A DNA stretch of 64,000 nucleotides from Gloeopeniophorella convolvens. Taxonomy: Eukaryota > Basidiomycota > Agaricomycetes > Russulales. How positions within the stretch are numbered: position 1 is the stretch's first letter; each line of letters opens with the position of its first letter. The stretch spans positions 1 through 64,000 of the forward strand of contig WTXD01000010.1 in NCBI GenBank assembly GCA_022496205.1, given 5' to 3'. Both the position numbers and the translations under genes were made by a program. This document shows positions 33,005-45,351 of the stretch, one piece after another. The notes under the pieces were generated by a model. It was given only the letters and a program-made list of their open reading frames with translations. It was not told the origin of the DNA and made no database searches.

Positions 33005-35514
33005 TGCAATCGTCCGCTTTGTTGCTCTTGAATATGCAGGACTTCGTTGGGGTGCGCTCTTACCACGCTGCCTTCGGACCCGTATTGACAGGCCAGGCGG
33101 TCGACACAGAGCCTCAAGGCCTGTTTCGAAGGGGTCCGCCGTTGTGACGCCCGTAATGTGGAGGCCGTATCGGAGAAAATACATCGCAAGCTGATGGATG
33201 TTGACGTGCGACGCCATCTAATTATTTTACCTTATGCAACACTATGTCACACCTCACGACGTATCTGACAACTACAACTCACCAAGAATGTTGGACTTGA
33301 CTTCTCGCAACTACCTCCATGTGCTACTCCCCGATCAACCATGCTGGCCTCCCATACATGTTCCCACAGGGTCACAGCACCTTATTCTTAGCTTTCCTCC
33401 ACTCTACAATTAGCTGTGAGAAATTGACCATCGCGGACCCGACTGTCAGACTTTGTTTTTCGCCCCAAGTTACGTTGCCCAACTCACACATAACGTTAAC
33501 GTCGGTGGTGGGCGGCGCTTTCTCAGAGACTCGAATCCAGTACTTCGGCCTGGATAGAGATAGTGGCGCGGAAAGTGCCTGGGCATGAGTTGCGTCACTG
33601 AATTACAGTACTCACAAGCGAGATCTGATAAGTAGTTTGATTCGCCTCTAACTATAATGAGGGTGAGAATCTTCATTCTTCACCAACCAGTGAGAGCAAG
33701 TTGCCCGATTGTTTACCGGCCCTGCCAAGCACCCGCCGCGGATGCATGTGGAACGGACATCCCGACGGACATTCATCATTGGGGTTCGATGCATAACCTC
33801 CGGAGACGGGTCTAACAGGAGAGACTAACGCGCTCCCATGAATAACGCTATGGCTCGTTTGAACCTAAGGCTTCTCTACCTCTCCAGGGTACATATGCGG
33901 CCCCTGCATTCGTGGTGCGTCAAGTACGTCACGCGTCACCGGTTACCGGCTACCCGTCGAAGGTCGAGTACATAGTCTGGTGCCAATGATCATCATCTTG
34001 GGATTAGCACGCTGCTCGAACGCCGATCACACTTGGAATCCTGTAGTCAACAAGGTTGCCAACACGGAAGTATAAAGGTGTACGAGAAGAGAAGCAAGCC
34101 TGACTACAAGCCGTCTATGCGGTGTGGCCTATTTTTAAGGGCGATACGGCTGCCGAGGAACGAGTCGGCATCTGCATGTGATACCAGTGGCGCCCCTGGC
34201 GCGATGCCGCGCTTCCATGGGATCGTCGCAAGCACATGGCAGGGGGTATGCGTCCTTCGGTTTCCAATAGGGCGCTGTTCAGTGCTGAAGATGGACCCAT
34301 TGGGACACAATAGTAGCAGAGCAACACCCAAAAGGAAGCACCCATACAACGCTTTGACCATGCCCAGGACACCAATCTCGTGTGTGGGTACGTCGGGCTC
34401 CACCGTTGGCAGATGCGTTACTCATGACACGCTCCAAAAACCCATAAACCAAGCGCGCTCCCGCGCGCAGCGTGGCGCAGATCTGGATCAGTTGGTAATA
34501 CATGATGTGTCAGGTCGGCGCCATGAGAGGACGCCGATAGCGGTTCTGATGATTGGAGCCTTGCATTTCCTGCCGTAAGAAATCCTGCGAGAGTGTTCGA
34601 AGGTGTCACATGACATACGGCAATTGACACTTACTTACAGCTGGCGCATCAGAGACAAATGTAAACGTCTTTCAAAATCTTGAATTTCAAGGTTGCGTCG
34701 GCGTGTCTTGGAAGGAGAAGTCGAGGTGAAACAATTATGCTCTCGGACGTGGGCAGGGTTCGAGGTCTCAAAGTTGGTCCTTCCTATCGGTGTTTAGTTT
34801 GCCGCTGTTCCCTCCATCGAGGATAGCCTCCTCGAAACGAAGATTGACACTTGAATCTCAGAATACGCAAGGTTAATGCGATAGAATGCAACAAAATAAC
34901 TTGCTATGCCGTGTGAGGCGGGAGTTTGCTCCCAGGCAGGATGGAGATGGTCAACAATGAAGTTAAATAAAGACAGAAGTGCGGATTTCGGTACCTGGAC
35001 AGTGTCCACAGATGCAAAGAGGCGCCCAGGGTCGCAGAGCGACCGCCGACCCGGCTTGTCCGTCAGATCGCTCTCCAACGAGGTCGATTGCCGTCTGGGT
35101 TGCAAGGAAGTAGGGGATCACGGGTAGCATGGTGGCGGAGGGGTGGCACGGGTTCTTTGACGGATCTCATCTAGAAAGGCGGGAAGATAACTTTGCAGCG
35201 CGTCGGGGTGGGCTACTTGTGAGATCAGGGTGAAAGCAGGCTATGAGGCCCAGCCCGCCACTATGTCCCTTTCAGATGGCCACACTTGGGATCACTGGCT
35301 TCCGGAACACGCGTCTTCAGGAAACTAGTCACGAATCACCAGCCCGCGGACTTAGCCAGAAGATCAGGAGGTTTGTTATCAAGAAACAGGTCCAATAATC
35401 GGCTGAACCTAACAAAGGGTATGGTCGAGGTTCCAGACAAATAGTATTCCACGGCCGCGCGGGGAGGACGGCGCACAGCCGGCCGACCGGTCCTCACCGG
35501 CCCGCATCGGAGTG
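33005..35514. other. Gene-poor region with unassigned minus-strand frames
   Basis: 2.5 kb without a recognised gene. Minus-strand frames of interest: one starting at ATG 34358 (MVKALYGCFLLGVALLLLCP), which would be a good signal peptide on an 83-residue product, and one at 34794-35105 (LLSLFNFIVDHLHPAWEQTP, YFVAFYRINLAYSEIQVSIF). Neither matches a family I know, and splice context is unclear. Confidence 0.3.
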
Positions 35515-35542
35515 ACGCGTCGGAACGCGCTTCGTCACGCGT
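35515..35542 (+). promoter_or_regulatory. Two MluI cell-cycle boxes upstream of RFC
   Basis: ACGCGT at 35515-35520 and 35537-35542, about 70-97 bp before the RFC ATG, in a CG-rich promoter. The same motif precedes the POLD3 gene. Control of G1/S transcription is inferred. Confidence 0.65.
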
Positions 35543-35611
35543 CGCGTGACACGCCCCGGCTCTCCTCGCGCAGCCATCCTTCTATCGCGTACCTTCCAAA
35601 CTGTCAGCACT

Positions 35612-37164
35612 ATGCTCTGGGTAGATGATGTGCGTAAACCATCTCCAGTCACATTGATACACGTTGACGAAGAAGACTGTGCAGTATCGTCCAAGAAGCC
35701 TCGATGGCCTCCATTACCACACCAGACTCTCGCAGCGGTTAAAGTCTTTGGTATATTGCTTATGAGACCCTGGGCGAACGATACTAATGTCCCAGGCAGG
35801 CCGCTTCTGGAGACTTCCCACACATGCTTTTCTATGGACCATCAGGCGCTGGGAAGAAGACGCGTATTGCTGCTACTTTGAACGAGCTCTTCGGCAGTGG
35901 GGTTGAGAAGGTGTGTTTCACCACTGTTCCTCTAATTCTCACTCTGATTTGACGCGTCGTCTTAGCTGAAAATTGACCAACGGGTCTTCCTCACGCCATC
36001 TCGCAAGAAATTGGACGTCAATGTTGTGCAGAGCAACTATCACATAGAGCTGACGCCGAGGTTTGTATCTCCCACGCGCGCAGAGATAGTCCTTACCCGT
36101 GTTCTCACTAGTGAAGTGGGCAACTATGATCGAGTGGTTATTCAGGAAATCATCAAAGAGATCGCACAGACTCAGCAGGTGGATATGAGTGCGAAAAAGA
36201 AGTTCAAGGGTGCGACTCTGTCCCTTTTGCACGTACCCTCAGCTGAGTTCCCCGTAGTCGTCATCATCAATGAAGCGGACTCTCTCTCCCGCGATGCCCA
36301 AGCTGCGCTTCGCCGGACAATGGAGAAGTATATGTCCAACCTTCGCATCATACTCTGTGCCAACAGCACTTCTCGGCTCATCGCACCGATTAAGAGTCGG
36401 TGCCTGTTGATACGAGTCGCGGCACCGAGTCGCGATGAAATGCTTGCGGTTCTAAAGCACGTAGCGAGCCGTGCTGGTGCTGGTGACATACCAGAAGATG
36501 TTGCAGACGAAATCATCACGGACGCGAATGGTAACATGCGGAAGGCAATATTGGTATTTGAAGCGATGAAGATGCAATCGTACGCCACACCTCATTTCTA
36601 TGTCTCGACGATGTCTCACGTGTTCTGAACGCGCAGACCCGACTTCTCAAATTCTCCAACAATAGCGAAGCCAGACTGGGAGACGTATTGTTACAAAGTC
36701 GGCGACATGATCATCCAGGACCAGACGCCACAGCGCGTAATGGAAGTAAGAGCAAAATTATATGAGCTTTTGAGCCATTGCATACCAGCCACAATCATAT
36801 TGAAGGTATGCGACGTCCTCCTCACCTCTGTCCTTGCGTTCATTACACCTGTCAGACGGTGGCGGATCGTGTCGTCCAGAAAGTGGACGAAAGCCTGAAG
36901 GCAGACATTATGCATTGGGCAGCCATCTATGTATGTCTAATTCTCCCGAAAATGGTTAGTCGACCTGACGGCAAGCACGCATCAGGAAAACCGCATGCGT
37001 ATCGGGAACAAAAAGATATATCACCTAGAGGCTTGGGTGGTCAAGGTGATGTCGTTGTATAAGGTCTGTGTATTGGAGGCACCTGTACTGGAATCTGATG
37101 TTGACAATCGTCACAGCAATTCTTCTTGGGTATCGACCTCGGCGACCTTGATGACTTCATGTGA
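35612..37164 (+). CDS. RFC5: Replication factor C small subunit (yeast Rfc5 / human RFC3 type)
   Basis: A clamp-loader subunit that helps place PCNA on primed DNA. Exons 35612-35629 (MLWVDD), 35685-35750 ([20 protein letters not shown]), 35800-35910 ([19 protein letters not shown], Walker A), 35966-36060, 36112-36579 and four further C-terminal exons join in phase. Key parts are [40 protein letters not shown] (Walker B region with Glu), the RFC box Arg in [14 protein letters not shown] (SRC motif), and [17 protein letters not shown]. The C-terminus ends [14 protein letters not shown]. Inside exon 5 an extra 11-15 residues ([11 protein letters not shown]) could be a retained 33-nt GTGCGA...CAG intron; both readings keep frame. 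Confidence 0.95.
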
Positions 37165-38701
37165 TTCCTTGTTCTGTGCCCCTATCGGCACGCCATTGTA
37201 TTTTAACCTGCATGCTATTCTTCGGATGACTCTGCTCTCCCGTAATTGTCACAAGGTGGCGCAGTGCTGACGTTACCCCAACCCGGAGAGCGCACGGCGC
37301 TTCGTGGTGATTCCTCACTCCGGCCGCAGTGCCGCACCGCGTCCGCGCCTTGGCAACGAGGACTGCACGAGACTGCTGCGCCCGGTTGCTGCCCATGTTA
37401 GCTCAATTCGAAGCTTCAGGCTCATAGCGTGCGCTGTATGTTTGAATTGGACTGTACTTCTTGCGGTTCGTCTGCTTTCGCCGGTTGTTAGTCTCTCAGC
37501 GCCCGGCTCGCCGTTACGGCGCGCAGAACGCGAGCTGGACGCACCTGTTCCACGAGGTGCAATTGCAAACGCGCTGCGCTGCAGAATGAGGTCCCCAGTT
37601 TGTCGAGGGTTCGTTCCGGCCGGTGATGGAGCCCGATCACAACCGGATAAACAGGCATACATTGGGTGTTGTTGTATTTTATGGGCGTCGACACTGTAAG
37701 ACGACATCTACTGCATGCCACAAGACCCGCGTGCGTAGGAGAACTGTGAGATGAGTCCTTGTCCGCACGTGCGCTTGCGCAGCCGCCTGTGCGCTTCGCC
37801 GCCGATGGGGATGCTCCACAACGAATTTCCCGGAAGAATTACAGAAGGGACATTAAGTCTGCGTGCCACACGGCAGCAGTAAAGTTTTCCGCCACTGGAG
37901 GCTGCAGTGACAGGCCGCCGAGGCCGCATCGCCCGTAGTATTGTTGCCAAGTGCCAACAGATCTCTTCGCAGTCCGATGGCCTGAACTGTGCAAATGAGT
38001 CGGGCGCTTAGCAATCAGACGCGTCCATGCGACGCGTGTCAGATGAGCGCGTCGACAGTGATATCACGGCCGAAGGCAGCCGTATCTACGCGGCTTACCC
38101 GCCCGATGCCTCCGAAGGGGCTCCGCTCTCGTCACCACCAGTCACCACCCCGTGCGGGAGGTCGCACGAGTCTGGCGGACGGGTTGCACCGGTTCTCGAG
38201 ACGCGCTGGCGCGGTGGTCACGCTCGCAGAATGAGAACCCTGAGAATACAGACGCTGACCGCACACCCATGAGCCATGACAAGAGCCTACAATTGTCAGC
38301 TGACGAGCGCTGACGTGCGATGTTGGCGGCATCGGTGTTATCATTCCCATCGGACTGAGCGGAGCGTGGGCGCGACCGAGAATGCTCGATTCTGTTCCTA
38401 GGGCGGAAACGATGACGCGACAGCTCGAAGCAGGCATTTTCATCTGTGGAGAGTCGTGTAAAGCACTCGCAACCTCTCGCAACGGCCTCGGAGTTGGCGC
38501 GCGATGGGTCTAGCAGCGTGGGGGTCACGCTGTAAGTACTGATCCATCTTTTTCAAGGGCAAGAGAATGAAATTTGCATCAGGGTTGAGAAAGGGGAAAT
38601 GAATTTATGGCCGAGATCCGGCAGTGTGGTCGGAGCGCCGGAGCCCGGCGGTGACTGAAACTAAAACGGCGCGGCGTGACCGGCGTGGGCCGAAGGGCGC
38701 G
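37165..38701. other. Intergenic region between RFC and the Whi5-like gene
   Basis: About 1.5 kb with no recognised gene. Two ACGCGT motifs lie at 38019-38024 and 38032-38037. Several short GC-rich frames on both strands do not look coding. Confidence 0.4.
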
Positions 38702-38707
38702 ACGCGT
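38702..38707 (+). promoter_or_regulatory. MluI cell-cycle box upstream of the Whi5-like gene
   Basis: ACGCGT about 171 bp before the ATG at 38878. Nrm1 in fission yeast is itself an MBF target, so this would fit feedback control if the gene assignment is right. Confidence 0.5.
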
Positions 38708-38877
38708 CTTACATAACGCTGCCTGTTCTCCCGACCCGCCGCGTCCCACACGCCAGTCCTTGCCCTCGTCGTTGCCCGCCCCCGACCTCGCTCTGCACTC
38801 CCTCACACTCCCTCTTTCGTCCTCTGCCCATAGCACGCGACTTTCTCGCACGCTCAGAGACACAGGGGGCCTCAGCC

Positions 38878-41005
38878 ATGACCACGCCCGCCTCGTCCGC
38901 GACGACTCCATCACCACCCATGGCATTTCTCCAGGCGAACCCCGTGTCGCTGATGACAGGATCCACCGTGAGCGACATTGGCGCGAATGAACGCGAAGAA
39001 AGGCAACGGGCCATCCAGAAGTTTCTGGCCCGCGCAGAGATATCCAAGGTGAGTTAGGCGCTTGCTTGCTCGGGACGTAGTACGCGTCGAGGTCGCTTGG
39101 ATGATCCGTGTATTGGCGTTCATACTGCCCACCACGGCCGCTATGTTGTTGCCCCATACTCGGAGGGGTTTTTGTGCTGCCGTTACGATGTATACACATC
39201 GCGAAACGTGCCGGTTGGTCGCGCTTCGAATATCGCGATCTCCCCAGTTGAGGCATCATCCATCATTCCTCTCACTCCGCGTGATAGTCCTTGACTAGAG
39301 GCCCCTCCCCGCGACCCTTGATCCCATGCTGACCACCTAGTTTTTTCATGCGCAGCTCACGCGTGGTCTGCGCGCGCGTCTCTCGTACGCGACTTACAAG
39401 GCGACTCACAACGTGTCCCACCTTCCCATCGGTGACCTTGAGTCCCATGTTAGGGATGATACGCTCACAGGGTGGATGCCGTCCCGGAATAATTATTATG
39501 ATAATCCTGCTACGCAAGGAGGCATCGCGACGACTACCTCCGGCGGTTCCGCTCGCAAAGGAGCTATGGCACCTCCCACGACGATCCCGTCTTCGGGTTC
39601 TCGAACTCACTTCGCCAGCTCGGGGAAGGAGAAGGAGGCTGCCACTGCCAATGCAACACAGAGTCTTTACGCGTCCATCCTCGCGCCGCCGCCGGCAAAA
39701 CGAGCCCGGACCATTCATAATCCCGAGGACCCGCCTGTTCCAGCGCCTGCGAAGATGACGAATGGTACACCACGACCCAGGAAACGCTCGTCTCACCCTG
39801 ACGATTCCAGAGGCGCCCATTCCCGCACGGGTTCCGGATCTCTGGCCTATTCCAGCGTAGCGGAGCATACACGTGCCAATACGCGGACGAGCAAGGGCGT
39901 CAAGCGGAAGGGCGCATCCAGAGGAAAAGGTGGCGGCAAGCATCGCGATGTTCGCGCCACGGATTCCCGTAACTCCCACGACGTCGATGTCGACATGAAA
40001 GCTGCCGCGACTCTAACGCACCTCTTACGCCATTCCCGATCTTCTATAACTTCTCTCGGCGCTGTATCTCCGCGATCAAGCATGTCTGCCGGTTCGGATG
40101 TGGGTTCTGTACATTCGTTGTCCCAATTCGCTCAGAGTTCCACTCGCACGACCACGGCCCAAACATCGCTGGTGTCCTCTCAGGAGTCCTCGAATGCCTC
40201 CCTTCTCGCGCGACCGGCTACCCCGCCACGTTCCTCGGACATGCGTCCAGCCTCGGGGAACGAGGGTCAGCCTGGTGGTGGCTCCGCTTCGGCATCCGCC
40301 ACGGACCAAGAGGCGATCAAGTTATTATATTATCTTCACGAGTCGCCTTCTCCTGCTCGACCGAGCACAGACCGCGGTCGGGGAGGCCAAGATACCTCGG
40401 CTTTCGCAGCACTTTCTGGGAATTCGGACCTGAGGGCCAAGGGGCGCGTACTCTTCCCAACCTCCTCTGGTGCACCCCCGGACGCGTCATCATCACACCG
40501 TGTATTGACGAGGGACAACTCTGGTTCATCGACTATGTCAGCCGTCTTGCCACCAGAGAGCCCGACTTCCCGGACCCTCGCACGCGAACCGACACTTGTG
40601 GTCGACCCTCCAATTGGCGACGTCGATCTTTCGCAACACCCAAACCCCCCGAATTTCGCTAGTTATGAAATAGACGGGCCTCCTATTACGAAGGTAACCC
40701 CGCCGACGCCAGTGGAGGTCTCCCCTGGCGTTCAGCTACTCCCCCCTCCATCATCACCACGACGTGCCGCTCAGTTCGCGCCTTCTACCCAGCTTGTGTC
40801 CCCGCCTACCGAACAGAAGACTCATCACGCAGCACCTGCTACACCCGGCACATATACTTTCAATCTCAACGATTTCATCAATGTTTCTCCATCTCCAGCG
40901 GGTCCACATCGCACCACGCGCCATATAAGCAGAGCTTGTCTGGCATTCGCAGCGGTGGTGGCGGCAGGAAATTATTTGCGGAAGAGCAAAGCGAGCACGC
41001 CGTGA
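38878..41005 (+). CDS. Whi5/Nrm1-like G1/S transcription repressor candidate
   Basis: Exon 1 (38878-39048) encodes MTTPASSATT to RAIQKFLARAEISK. A 307-bp intron, long for this window, joins it to 39356-41005. The product has 606 aa. The join creates EISKLTRGLRARLSYATYKA, which resembles the short Whi5/Nrm1 family motif (LRxRLxxAxYK). The rest is disordered, Ser/Pro-rich and basic (KRARTIHNP, GVKRKGASRGKGGGK). Two further motifs typical of such repressors are visible: AIKLLYYLHESPSPARP and YTFNLNDFINVSPSPAG, both with SPSP sites suited to CDK phosphorylation. Whi5-type proteins bind SBF/MBF and delay S-phase genes. The match was made by eye on short motifs, so the function is likely but not certain. 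Confidence 0.7.
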
Positions 41006-42360
41006 GCATGGAGGAGGCAGCCAGGATGGGCGAACACCCTAATCCAGCCCTAGGCGCCGGGATTCATCTGACCCAATTCTAGGCTCGCTCACACTCGTAT
41101 TTATGCGTAAACTCTTCGGTTCCGCGGTCACCACGTCGGTTTCACGAACCTCATCATGATCTGCAATTGTCATATCTACCAATCCACGGACACGGAAGGA
41201 CCCTTTTGATTGTAACACCCCCATTGCAGCAGCTTTGTATCCCTCAAGTCGCCGAATTGTTGGTCGTCACCCGTCGCCACTGGCGTGTTCGTGGCGGCCG
41301 TCGATTCAGTGCGGTAACTATCTATGGTTCTGGAGTTCATGTAGCTTCTGTTATCCTGAATCCTCGTTCATCTTCTCTCATGTCTTGCCTCGCGTCTGAA
41401 TGTCTTGTTTCTCTCTTGTTTATTCCTTTGTACGATGCATGTCTTCAGGCTTATTTGTCCATAATGGGGTCGTTGGACAGAGCTTTCGTATGAATGTGTG
41501 GAGTTCATATAGACTTTCCTCTAGCTTCTATTCTCGTCCCTCTTGTGTTTGCGCTGTGCCTATCTCCTCGTTTCTTGTAAGAAGTACTAGTTTGACGACA
41601 ATAATGATTCACGAATCTCCGCGACGCTTCCGGGCGCCCTCAGAACACTGTGACGCGACTCGCTGGGTGCTCGCGGGATCGTCCTGGGATGGCCAGTTTC
41701 CTGGCCGCTGGGTGTCAGTCATAAATGTTGATTGACATGTGTTGTGCCCTAATAAGAGTGTCCGAAAGTAGCATGGGCAAGTCCTAAGCAGTGCGGGCTC
41801 TAATCTTGCGAGGGTGTCGGGTGCCGCTCCTTGTTGCAGGGCCCGAGTTTGATACCATTGAATGATGCACAGCACCTATTCGTATCCTACCCTCACGTAG
41901 ACTCTATTCTAGTAACACCCTTTCGAGGTGTTTCCCACCCCATACAAAGATGCACTGTCCAGGACGAGTTCCAAGCTGGGGTTTCGGCACTTTGGCACCC
42001 ATGACTAGTACTATCACTAGTTGTACCCGGGTCCAAGAAGGTCTGGGATATCGCAAGCCCGGAATGTCCGGGGCCGTCTTACCGCGTGATTATGTCATGT
42101 CTCTTCCATAACCAAGCCCGTTGTCCAGGTTCTCGAGTCCATCTACCTACTACGGGGTGCCCTGCGCCCCAAACCCACATTCCTGCAGTATACGCGCTGT
42201 GCATGTGAGTGCTTGTCTGAGCTCAACATCCCCCGACCCGTGCGCATACACGTGCAAGTTTCTGCGTGACCCGTACACAGCCTTACGTGCTGTTTCAGCC
42301 GTTCCCTTTGTCTGCCGACCGGACGAGCCACCCAATCGCGCATCTCCGATTCCCTCCTCT
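41006..42360. other. Intergenic region
   Basis: About 1.35 kb. T-rich 3' flank from 41300 to 41600, then the promoter side of the heme protein gene. Short frames only; nothing recognised. Confidence 0.4.
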
Positions 42361-43169
42361 ATGGCATCCTATCTACGCTCGTGGCTGCCCACACTTTCCT
42401 TGCAGCAGGGCAGGAAACCTCCCTCGGAAGAAGAGGAGGAATCGGAGGTCACCCCAACAAACCCTTCCGTGGCCGTTGAAGACGCCGACGCCGACGATGA
42501 TGCCCCACCTGCTTTCCCTGCCATTGGGAGTGCCCAGCGCATATATGCTGCGCCTGTCGCATCCTCTTCTCAACTTTCGGCACCGTCAACATTGATGCCA
42601 CCTCCGTCACTGCCCGTACCTCGGATACCCGGCCCACCTGCCCCATCACCTGGATCCTCCTTGATGCCTCCACCCACCACAACGAAACCGCCTGTACAGT
42701 CAGCGAAGTCGAAGAAGCGCGAGAAGGTTGCGCTTGCTCCAGGTCACAGTCCGCTAGACTGGGCAGCCTTGAAGACGTCGGGAAAGGATTTGAGGGTGCG
42801 TCCTTCGTTGTGTTGGGTGTCTGATGCGGTTCACTGATACATCCGGCAATCTGGGTAGGGTGGCGCTACGACACTAGCACGTATACCGCCATCAGTACTC
42901 AAACTGCACAATAAGTGCGACGATGCGTGGGCCGCGTTTAATGGGAAAGTTTACAACATTACACCGTATCTACCTTTCCATCCTGGTGGGGAAAGCGAGC
43001 TTATGCGTGTCGCGGGACGTGATGGGACAAGACTTTTTTGTGCGTCCATATGCTTTCTCCGGATTCTTTCTCTGATTATGGCGCAGCGCTCACTCACGCC
43101 TGGGTGAACGTAGACTTCATGCTAGATGCCTGCTTGGTCGGATTCTTGGTATCAGAGCCATCTTCTTGA
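42361..43169 (+). CDS. Cytochrome b5-type heme-binding protein (Irc21-like)
   Basis: Three exons: 42361-42795, 42859-43039 and 43087-43169. The first exon encodes a disordered Pro/acidic leader (MASYLRSWLPTLSLQQGRKP...). The second encodes the cytochrome b5 fold: DDAWAAFNGKVYNITPYLPF followed by HPGGESELMRVAGRDGTRLF, with the HPGG axial histidine. The third has the second histidine in LTHAWVNVDFML and ends VGFLVSEPSS. The layout (long leader, HPGG domain, C-terminal end without a reductase) fits the Irc21-type proteins of fungi, which act in electron transfer or stress tolerance. Membrane anchors are not visible. All intron phases agree. Confidence 0.9.
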
Positions 43170-43326
43170 GTCTTGCAGACTAAACGGGCCATCTAGAGGA
43201 GCCGCATCTAGACTGCGATAAGGTATTCGGACTACGGATATAGAGCATTCATAAACCTCATTGTTTGTATAACCCGGAGTAATACTAAATGGACATCGCC
43301 TCGTAGATACCGAACTGTTCGAATCC

Positions 43327-44379
43327 TCACGTAGACCCCTTCAATCCTATATCCCATGGATGAAGGGCATCGTCTCCGAGTATCGACCGCACCATTTGGT
43401 CGTCCAGCACCCAAAGCGCATCGCCAAGTTCTTCATCTCTTGCGGCCTCGCTCTCCTTCCCGAGCACCCCTGGGTTCTCAAAGTACCTTCCCTGCCGGCC
43501 TTCTCGCGCAATCTCTGGCGCGGTCGCTGCCCACACTGCGGATTGGGCGTCGTGCGTTTGCTTCCGGCCAAGTATCCCTGCGTCTCCGTGTGCGTACACA
43601 GCGAGCGCCAAGATTCGGTCTCCCGAGTGACGCAGCACTCGGTTTGTCAAGCTGGATGTCATCCAAAGTACGCCGGCAAGTTGAGCTCGTGCCACAAGGT
43701 CTTCGAAAGAGTAATCGACCGAATTGTTGATCTCATCTGGCGAGGCAAACTTCACTGTTGCTGGCGAGTCTGCGTGATGCGCGGACGCTGCCCACACGAC
43801 GCGGGGCGGCGATGTGTCCAGACTGCGCGCTGTGCTTCGCAGTATTGGGAGGATGCGATTGACGAGGACGACAGAAGCGAGGTGGGCAGCGAATTCCTTC
43901 TCGACATTGTCCCCTGACTGCGTGGAGTCACCAGCGCAAACCAGAGTGCTCACCAACACCTGCAAGCATGGGTTCAAGTCATGCTAGCTCCTGATGATGG
44001 TGGATGCGCACTATGTCGAGCCGATCTTCCTCCTCTACGATTCCGTCTCCTGCGGCCCGCACCTCTGCCAAGGTCTGGAAGTTGCACTCGAGAAAACGCA
44101 CATCTGCATCTGGTGGGCTCTCGCGGATTTTGGCCAGTCCTTCTTCTGAGTTCGGGGCGAGGACGAGAGTTCGTGCATGAGCCTGGGCTAAGGCTTTCGC
44201 AACATCGTAGACGATGCTTTGAGCATCACCCGCCACCAACACGGTCTAGGGGCTGTTGGCTCCCGCCGCCACACTTTGATTCTCGCTCCACGCACCTTTC
44301 CCTTCAGGTCTGGTAGTTCATCAAGGTTCAACCTGGGGCCTCCCGAAAAGCTGCCTCTGACTGTTCTGAGCACCTGCAT
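43327..44379 (-). CDS. Degenerate SDR-family protein lacking the catalytic YxxxK
   Basis: Three exons: ATG 44379 (MQVLRTVRGSFSGGPRLNLD, ending DLKGK), then TVLVAGDAQSIVYDVAKALAQ to EEDRLDI, then VLVSTLVCAGDSTQ to the stop at 43327. The order and the C-terminal block (ENPGVLGKESEAARDEELGD, WVLDDQMVRSIL) match fungal NAD(P)-binding SDRs related to retinol dehydrogenases. However, the nucleotide motif TGxxxGIG is replaced by AGDAQSIVY. The segment where Y-x-x-x-K should stand reads DLVARAQLAGVLWM. Reading frame and splice sites are intact, so it is probably expressed but catalytically inactive, or uses another mechanism. Confidence 0.8.
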
Positions 44380-45277
44380 CGTGGGTGGTGGTTCTGGTCG
44401 AAGGCGGGGATGGTATTGAGGCCGCCGCAGCACAGCTTGCCCAGCGTGTCATGACGGCGGCTGACCAACACGCCAGGCCGAAGGGCCAAACTTCGATCTG
44501 TCAGCTACTCCAGGGGCCCTTGGCAAGCCACAGTGGCTCGACTGAATAGTGCCAGCGCTACCCCGGGTGCGTACGGTGCTCCCGGCTCTCCTAGTGGAGT
44601 GACGTCCACGCCAAGCTCCAAACTTCCGGTATTCAATTACATAATGAGCCCAGTCGCTTTCTGCAGATACTTCCTGCAGATGCAAAGTAATTCTTGAACA
44701 CGGGCCCCGCGATAGTTCCATAGGTGAATGTTGACCGCCAGGGTGACTGACGGAGACCGTCCAGATTATCTCCAGGCAAGCTCTTTCACTCTACTTTCTT
44801 TCGATTGCTAAGACGAATCAAAGCCAAGATTATTTCGTTACAACAGCTTCTTATGGGATGACATTTCTCTCAGGACTCATCCCACTGTGGTCCTAGCACT
44901 TATCGCCCAGGTACCGAGCTTAGCAACACTTATGTCCGTCGTTGAGGGCGGAATTGTCAGCACGCCCCAAAGAATCGCGCCTCTGGTGCAGTCGTTCGTT
45001 AAAACCAAGTATATTGGTAAGTGGTTACCGCCGTTAATCAATTACAAGGACTAAGCAGTGCATTCATTAGTCAGCAGATAAGCGGATATCGCTTCAGTTT
45101 CCGTCATTTAACCCTTGTCAGCATCTGCCAGCATGCCGGCTTTGATTGTATCCCGCTCTCACTGCGAACACGCCTTCACTACCGGTGAAAGACGAGAACT
45201 GGAATGACTCATTTGTATTCAGTCGTCTACCTATTTCCCGAGTTCATGCCACTGGGCTTGGTGCATGCCTTCGATGC
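44380..45277. other. Intergenic region
   Basis: Roughly 900 bp between divergent SDR genes. Only short frames, for example a minus-strand one at 44449-44721, with no motif. Confidence 0.4.
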
Positions 45278-45284
45278 TATAAAG
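45278..45284 (+). promoter_or_regulatory. TATA box of the third SDR gene
   Basis: TATAAAG sits 68 bp upstream of ATG 45352, a good core-promoter distance. Confidence 0.6.
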
Positions 45285-45351
45285 AGCCAAGGGAGCATCT
45301 CAGTAACAAGCCACTACCAACCCATTGGGTACAAGCAGAACTACCTACAAC

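Noticed and set aside
34033..34578. 181-codon plus-strand frame
   Set aside because: Basic, Cys/Arg-rich and no family match; the opposite strand has a better protein-like signal but is also uncertain.
43305..43330. T-loop-like GTTCGAATCC
   Set aside because: No complementary T stem or acceptor stem around it.
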